Below the pieces are notes generated by a model. The model was given only the letters and a program-made list of their open reading frames with translations. It had not been told where the DNA came from and did not search any database. This document shows positions 15,269 to 20,210 of a stretch of DNA of 20,210 nt, in pieces (positions within the stretch are counted from its first letter, which is position 1; the number at the start of each line of letters is the position of its first letter). The DNA is from Flavobacterium sp. (GTDB lineage Bacteria > Bacteroidota > Bacteroidia > Flavobacteriales > Flavobacteriaceae). The position numbers were made by a program, and so were the translations under genes. The DNA lies in assembly GCA_023253295.1 (NCBI GenBank), contig JALRGZ010000195.1, positions 1-20,210 on the forward strand. Direction: 5' to 3'.

Positions 15269-17521
15269 CTATTTATAAATTTCATCCCATGTTGGTGGCG
15301 TGACACCCATTAAATGTTGTACGAAATAATCTCTGCGCTTGCGCTCGCCATAATCTCCTCCTGAAGAATGTCCCATTCCCGGAATAGTAACTAATTCAAA
15401 ATTTTTATTGGCTTTTATCAAAGCATCTGCAAACTGCATAGTTGAAGCCGGATCTACATTATCATCTAATTCACCTAATATCAACATTAAATTACCTCCC
15501 ATTTGTGCGGCATTCGCTGTATTAGAACAAGCTTCATATTCAGGTCCTATTGGGTAGCCCATCCATTGTTCATTCCACCACATTTTATCCATTCTATTAT
15601 CGTGACAACCACAGGAAGCCACCGCTACATCATAAAAATCAGAATTAAAAACTAAGGCAGCTCCGGCATTTTGTCCCCCTGCTGAAGTCCCGTGAATCCC
15701 TACTTTTTCAATATTCATATATGGATATTTAGCCGCCGCCGCTTTCATCCAAAGTTTTCTGTCTGGAAATCCAGCATCTTTTAAGTTTTTCCAACAAACA
15801 TCATGAAATGCTTTAGAACGATTCGATGTTCCCATTCCATCAATTTGTACCACAATAAAACCTAATTCGGCTAAAGCTGTCATAGACCAATAATAAGGCT
15901 GAAAATTCTTAGGAACAAAGGAGTCATGAGGACCTGCATAAATATATTCTATAATCGGATAAGAACGATTAGGGTCAAAAGTCGTAGGACGTACAATAAT
16001 TCCCCAAATATCTGTTTTCCCATCTCTTCCTTTGGCACTAAAAACTTCAGGAGCTTTCCAACCCGTATTCAACAAATCCGTAATATCTGCTTGTTGTAAT
16101 TTCATATCAACTTTTGGATTAGCAACACTTTTTAACAAAGTAACAGGAGCTTTATCTACACTTGAATATTGATCAACATAAAACTGATAATCCGGAGAAA
16201 AACTCACTTTGTGATTTCCATTTTCAGTAGTTAAGCGTTTAAAATTTTTACCCTCAAAATCTATTCGGCAATAATGCAACAAGTATGGATCTTGATTTAC
16301 ATCTAAACCACTTGCTGTGAAATAAATTTGTTTGTTTTCTTCGTCAACCTTAATTACCTCTCTTACTGGCCAATTGCCTTTTGTAATTTGATTTTTGATC
16401 TTGCCTGTATTGGCATCAATTAAATACAAATGATTCCAGCCATCACGTTCCGAAGCCCAAATTATTTGATTCGTTTTTCTTAAATTATAACGGTATTTTT
16501 TTCCACTATAATCTATAAAAGTGGGACTAGTTTCATCAATAATCACTTTTACTTTTCCATCTGTTACATTGACTTCTAAAACTCGATACACTTGATGACC
16601 ACGTTGATTGAACTCAAAAGTAAAAGCACTACTATCGTCTTTCCAATCAAAACTTGAAATACTATACTGCTCCTGAAACAAATCAGTTGCAATTGGAAGA
16701 TGTTTTTTAGATGTAATATCAAATAATTGCGGACTCTTAAAAGGTAATTGATCTCCCGGCTTTAAATAATCTCTATCCTGTAACTTAGGTTGGAGTTGGT
16801 TTTTTGGACTGGATTCTACAAAATAAATCTTGTGTTCTTCTCCTGGTCTTACTTTATAAGCCATAATTTTTTTACTATCCGGAGACCATTCTAAAAATGA
16901 GGAATAATAAAATCCTTTAGAACCATCATAACTCAATTGTGTTTCCTCTTGGGTTTTGACATTTTTTATATATAAATTATAGTTTTTTATAAATGCTGTA
17001 TAAAGTAAATCAGGAGATTTAACTTCTCTTTTAATTTGCTCATCGAAACGATCACCCCAATATGTATTTCTTTTTTGAGATTTTTTATAACCTCCTTGTA
17101 CTTTAGTTAATTCATAACTCTTTAAATCACATGAAATTTTCAAACTGTCGGTCGTAAAAACAAGATTTGAAAAATCTTTACTAAACTCTAAATTATCAAT
17201 TGGCAGTTGATTTGGAGTAATTTCTTTTTCTAAAATTTTAGAAAGCGCTATAGCCAAACGTTCTTGATTAAAAGCCGAAGTTTGTTTTTGCTCTTTAGCA
17301 TCTACCAGTAAAAATTCATTTCCCTTCTTGGCATTATTAACATACCAAAAACTATTATTATTTACCCAATGGAATTCTTTAGGCGTATTAAAAACTTTAT
17401 TCTTGAATAAAGAATCAACAGCATTTGCTTTCTGATATTCTTTCAAAGTGCCTTGAGCAAAATTCATTAGACCAATAAACAGTGTTGAAACCACACAAAC
17501 TCTCTTACTAACTAATTTCAT
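15269..17521 (-). CDS. Exported S9 family peptidase, divergent DPP4-like
   Basis: This 750-residue protein is a serine peptidase of the prolyl oligopeptidase clan (S9). A signal peptide (MKLVSKRVCVVSTLFIGLMNFAQ) sends it to the periplasm. Residues about 50-480 form a DPP4-type beta-propeller; about 490-745 are the alpha/beta hydrolase domain. The catalytic triad is S613 in GTSAGG, D686 in GELDDNV and H718 in GMGHSS. Two points set it apart from classical dipeptidyl peptidase IV: the nucleophile elbow is GTSAGG rather than GWSYGG, and the double-Glu motif that binds the substrate amino terminus is not seen where I would expect it (segment YWGDRFDEQIKREV, residues 154-167). It may not be a strict X-Pro dipeptidyl peptidase. 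The permease gene lies 170 bp upstream and the arabinofuranosidase gene 76 bp downstream. Confidence 0.87.
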   Translation of the reverse strand: MKLVSKRVCVVSTLFIGLMNFAQGTLKEYQKANAVDSLFKNKVFNTPKEFHWVNNNSFWYVNNAKKGNEFLLVDAKEQKQTSAFNQERLAIALSKILEKEITPNQLPIDNLEFSKDFSNLVFTTDSLKISCDLKSYELTKVQGGYKKSQKRNTYWGDRFDEQIKREVKSPDLLYTAFIKNYNLYIKNVKTQEETQLSYDGSKGFYYSSFLEWSPDSKKIMAYKVRPGEEHKIYFVESSPKNQLQPKLQDRDYLKPGDQLPFKSPQLFDITSKKHLPIATDLFQEQYSISSFDWKDDSSAFTFEFNQRGHQVYRVLEVNVTDGKVKVIIDETSPTFIDYSGKKYRYNLRKTNQIIWASERDGWNHLYLIDANTGKIKNQITKGNWPVREVIKVDEENKQIYFTASGLDVNQDPYLLHYCRIDFEGKNFKRLTTENGNHKVSFSPDYQFYVDQYSSVDKAPVTLLKSVANPKVDMKLQQADITDLLNTGWKAPEVFSAKGRDGKTDIWGIIVRPTTFDPNRSYPIIEYIYAGPHDSFVPKNFQPYYWSMTALAELGFIVVQIDGMGTSNRSKAFHDVCWKNLKDAGFPDRKLWMKAAAAKYPYMNIEKVGIHGTSAGGQNAGAALVFNSDFYDVAVASCGCHDNRMDKMWWNEQWMGYPIGPEYEACSNTANAAQMGGNLMLILGELDDNVDPASTMQFADALIKANKNFELVTIPGMGHSSGGDYGERKRRDYFVQHLMGVTPPTWDEIYK

Positions 17522-17691
17522 ATCTTAAAATTTTAATAAAAATATGAAAATTCGACCGAGGGCTATTGGACAATATTAACTGAAACCAAGACTATATTAG
17601 CCATAAAAAATTATCTATATAAAAAGCTAGTTAATTTTCGCAAGATAACAGCATTATAATTTGATAAATTAAAATAGAAAATAAGAGATAT
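17522..17691 (-). other. Intergenic gap between permease and S9 genes, no firm signal
   Basis: This 170 bp very AT-rich stretch is the second-longest gap in the window. The minus strand has a -7-like TAATATTG at 17578-17571 and TAGTCTTG near 17594-17587, each one mismatch from TAnnTTTG, but neither has a TTG at suitable spacing. I see no GC-rich hairpin with a T-run. A weak promoter for the S9-to-M24 operon could lie here, but the bases do not establish one. Confidence 0.3.
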
Positions 17692-19101
17692 TTATCCTTT
17701 TTCTTTTATCAAATAATAAACAGGAATACCCAATAACATAATTAAAACACCCCAACCACAAGTAGAAAACTTAGCAAACAATAACGAAATTGATACTGCT
17801 GAAGCAACAAAAACATAAATTGCCGGAAAAAAAGGATATGCAAATGCTTTATAGGGTCTTTCTAATTCTGGTTTCTTTTTACGAAGAATAAAAATTCCAC
17901 AAATGGTCAGAATATAAAAAATAAGAACAATTATGATTACAAAATCTAGTAGATCACCATATTTACCTGTGAAACACAAAGCCGATGCCCAGATGCATTG
18001 TGACCAAAGCGCCCAAGCAGGAACACTTTCCTGATTCAAAATAGCTGCTTTTTTAAAGAATAAACCATCATTAGCCATGGTATAATACACTCTCGCTCCA
18101 GCCATAATCAATCCATTATTGCAGGCAAAAGTTGAAATCATAATCATTACAGCAATAATCAAAGTTCCTATATCACCTAAAATATATTGAGAAGCCACAA
18201 CTGCTATTCGATCTGATTTGGCAGTTGCCATTTCATCCAAAGACAAAACAGAAACATACATTACATTAGTCAAAACATATATTAAAGTCACAATTAATGT
18301 TCCTAAAAACATACTCAAACCCACATTCCGTTTTGGGTTTTTAATTTCACCAGCTATAAAAGTAACACCAGTCCATGAATCACTTGAAAATAAAGTTCCT
18401 ACCATTGCTGCCGAAATTCCGGAAATTAAAGCCACACCTCCAATTGGTGACCAAGAACCATTATTTAAATCAAAAGAACGAGGCGACCAAGCATTGGTCC
18501 AGTTCATATTCCACACTTCGGCTTTAGCACCTAAAAGAAACCCAAAAATGATTAACCCAGAAATTGACGCAATCTTAATTATAGTAAGGATGGTTTGTAA
18601 TAGTTTACTATTTTTTACGCCGCGTGTATTCAAATAAGTTAGAAAAATAATTGTAACTACTGAAAGTATTTGCGCAGCATTGAGCTTAAAACTCCCTGTC
18701 TCAAATAATATATTTTCATCGCTTACCACAGGAAAAATATAAGCAGTAAACTTAGAAAAAGCCACTCCAACGGCGGCAATAGTTCCCGTTTGGATAACCG
18801 AAAAAAAGCTCCAACCATATAAAAAAGCGACTAACTCATTATATGCTTCTTTTAGATATACATATTGTCCACCAGCTTTGGGAAACATCGCACTTAACTC
18901 ACCATAACTCACCGCAGCAATCATAGTAATTAAACCGGAAATAAGCCAAATAAGAAGTAGCCAGCCTGCTGAACCGACCTGTCGGGCAATATCAGCACTT
19001 ACTATAAAAATTCCTGACCCAATCATGGAACCTACAACCAACATTGTTCCGTCAAGTAATCCTAATTCTTTTTTGAATTCTGTTTCATTATTTGCTATCA
19101 T
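17692..19101 (-). CDS. APC superfamily amino-acid permease
   Basis: This is a 469-residue inner-membrane transporter of the amino acid-polyamine-organocation superfamily, with about 12 predicted hydrophobic helices. The first helix carries the family's unwound substrate motif GSMIGSGIF (residues 24-32), and the loop after helix 2 has YGELSAMFPKAGGQYVYLKEAY-type sequence typical of LAT/SteT-like amino-acid exchangers and permeases. The N-terminus is a short hydrophilic cytoplasmic segment (MIANNETEFKKELG), and the C-terminal helix is followed by a short lysine-containing tail. The substrate cannot be read from sequence. Its position between two S9 peptidase genes (81 bp after one, 170 bp before the other) suggests uptake of amino acids or small peptides released by them; proline or hydroxyproline is possible but unproven. 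Confidence 0.9.
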   Translation of the reverse strand: MIANNETEFKKELGLLDGTMLVVGSMIGSGIFIVSADIARQVGSAGWLLLIWLISGLITMIAAVSYGELSAMFPKAGGQYVYLKEAYNELVAFLYGWSFFSVIQTGTIAAVGVAFSKFTAYIFPVVSDENILFETGSFKLNAAQILSVVTIIFLTYLNTRGVKNSKLLQTILTIIKIASISGLIIFGFLLGAKAEVWNMNWTNAWSPRSFDLNNGSWSPIGGVALISGISAAMVGTLFSSDSWTGVTFIAGEIKNPKRNVGLSMFLGTLIVTLIYVLTNVMYVSVLSLDEMATAKSDRIAVVASQYILGDIGTLIIAVMIMISTFACNNGLIMAGARVYYTMANDGLFFKKAAILNQESVPAWALWSQCIWASALCFTGKYGDLLDFVIIIVLIFYILTICGIFILRKKKPELERPYKAFAYPFFPAIYVFVASAVSISLLFAKFSTCGWGVLIMLLGIPVYYLIKEKG

Positions 19102-19182
19102 TCTGTTAGGTTTTAAGGTTATTTAATTAAAAGTATTCCTGTTTCAATTATGATTTTCAAATACAACTACAACTCAATTGAA

Positions 19183-20210
19183 TCATTTTGCTCCAGGAGG
19201 ACAATTTTCAGCAATGAATTTCATGAAAGTATCGGTTAGATGTTTTCTGGTTCCAATACCTTCATGTATACTATGGGTACGATTAGGATAAATCATTAAA
19301 TCAAACATTTTATCGTGTTTTATTAATTCATCTACCAATACTTCTGCATTTTTATAATGTACATTATCATCACCCGTACCATGAATATATAATAAGTTTC
19401 CTTTTAGATTTTTAGCATAGGTAACCGGAGAAGCTTTTATATAAGCCGCTTCATTTTCTGAAGGCAATCCCATATAACGCTCTGTATAGATATTATCATA
19501 AAAATGTTGATCGGTTACGGCAGCAATTGCAATTCCTGTTTTGTATATTTCAGGGTACTGAAATAATAAATTTAAAGTAACAGCTCCTCCACCGCTCCAA
19601 CCATGAACGGCAACCCGAGTGGTATCTATAAAATTCCATTTCAAAATTTCTTTGGCAGCCATAGCCTGGTCGCGCGTATTTATAATTCCAATATTCTTAT
19701 AAATTGACTTACGCCATTGTGTTCCTTTCATTACTGGAGTTCCTCGATTATCCAGCGCAATTCCTATATAACCCTGAGGAATTAAATTAGAAATAAATCC
19801 GTTAAAATAAGGCACATCATTAGCTACAGAAGCAGCTGGTTCTCCGTAGACATAAAAAAACAACGGATATTTTTTGCTGGCATCAAAATCAAGTGGTTTA
19901 GCCATGATTCCGTCTAGTTCAGCTCCATCGATTGTTTTTATTGTAAACTTTTCTAAGCTAAAATTTCTTTGTGGTGTTACAAAAACATCTTCTCCTTGTG
20001 GAAAAGTCTTTTTATGTTCAACTAACGAAATTAGTCTTGAATTAGGATTTCTGTTGATATTAGAGTTAGCATGTACCGCATACACCACATCTGAAGAAAA
20101 ACGATAACTATTTGTTCCTTCAAATTGAGATGGTGTTACTCGTTTTGTTTTTTTGGTTTTCAAATTAGTTGCATACAAATACCTTTGAGTAGCATCACTA
20201 GGACTTGACA
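19183..20210 (-). CDS. S9B dipeptidyl peptidase IV-type serine peptidase (C-terminal part)
   Basis: This is the C-terminal 341 or so residues of an S9 peptidase; the frame is open to the window edge, so the N-terminus and most of the beta-propeller are missing. The visible part starts in the last propeller blade (SPSDATQRYLYATNL, typical of bacterial DPP4) and continues into the alpha/beta hydrolase domain. The triad is present: Ser in GWSGGG, Asp in HGTGDDNVHY and His in NRTHSIHEG; the conserved TERYMG segment is also there. These are much closer to classical dipeptidyl peptidase IV than the downstream S9 protein, so removal of X-Pro (or X-Ala) dipeptides is likely. Localisation cannot be judged without the N-terminus, but relatives are periplasmic. 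The APC permease gene follows after 81 bp. Confidence 0.92.
   Translation of the reverse strand, partial: SSPSDATQRYLYATNLKTKKTKRVTPSQFEGTNSYRFSSDVVYAVHANSNINRNPNSRLISLVEHKKTFPQGEDVFVTPQRNFSLEKFTIKTIDGAELDGIMAKPLDFDASKKYPLFFYVYGEPAASVANDVPYFNGFISNLIPQGYIGIALDNRGTPVMKGTQWRKSIYKNIGIINTRDQAMAAKEILKWNFIDTTRVAVHGWSGGGAVTLNLLFQYPEIYKTGIAIAAVTDQHFYDNIYTERYMGLPSENEAAYIKASPVTYAKNLKGNLLYIHGTGDDNVHYKNAEVLVDELIKHDKMFDLMIYPNRTHSIHEGIGTRKHLTDTFMKFIAENCPPGAK

Noticed and set aside
19158..19165. -7-like TGTATTTG (minus strand) before the permease gene
   Set aside because: It has one mismatch in a key position and no TTG at proper spacing.
1..20210. Search for CRISPR arrays, tRNA or rRNA genes, insertion sequences, integrase genes or direct-repeat att sites
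   Set aside because: No repeat-spacer pattern, cloverleaf, transposase-like frame or flanking repeats were seen. The accessory block shows no visible mobile-element boundary.

Overview
The window is AT-rich DNA (roughly one third G+C by eye) from a member of the Bacteroidota, most likely a Flavobacterium-like Flavobacteriaceae. The evidence is signal peptides that mostly end in the AQ-type cleavage sites common in this group, starts without clear Shine-Dalgarno sequences, one good Bacteroidota-type promoter (TTTG, then TATATTTG), and protein families typical of these bacteria. All twelve genes I can support lie on the minus strand, so transcription runs from high to low coordinates. Both ends are cut: an S9 peptidase at the right edge lacks its N-terminus and nusA at the left edge lacks its C-terminus.

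Layout in transcription order: S9B (DPP4-type) peptidase (partial); APC amino-acid permease; a second, divergent S9 peptidase; a GH127/GH146-type beta-L-arabinofuranosidase with LamG and Ig-like modules; a DUF885 HExxPGH peptidase-like protein; a large DUF5695-like protein with a probable alpha-barrel glycosidase fold; a GH42 beta-galactosidase-type enzyme; a GH43 enzyme with F5/8C and LamG-like modules; an ornithine cyclodeaminase/mu-crystallin family reductase; and an M24 Xaa-Pro aminopeptidase. From the arabinofuranosidase to the M24 peptidase the gaps are only 6 to 47 bp, which indicates one operon. The permease and the two S9 genes are looser (76 to 170 bp gaps) but co-directional. Then come a 203 bp gap with a promoter and a terminator-like hairpin, and the housekeeping pair rimP-nusA.

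The main interpretation is that the ten-gene accessory block combines arabinose/galactose-releasing hydrolases with peptidases of proline-specific families, an amino-acid permease and a ketimine-reductase-type enzyme. This fits breakdown of plant hydroxyproline-rich glycoproteins (extensins, arabinogalactan proteins): sugars are removed and peptides cut in the periplasm, products are imported by the permease, and Xaa-Pro/Hyp peptides and cyclic imino acids are processed in the cytoplasm. This is inference from gene content. No susC/susD pair and no regulator lies inside the window. A second point of interest is the hairpin plus U-run between the rimP promoter and the rimP start, which looks like a transcription attenuator for the rimP-nusA operon.
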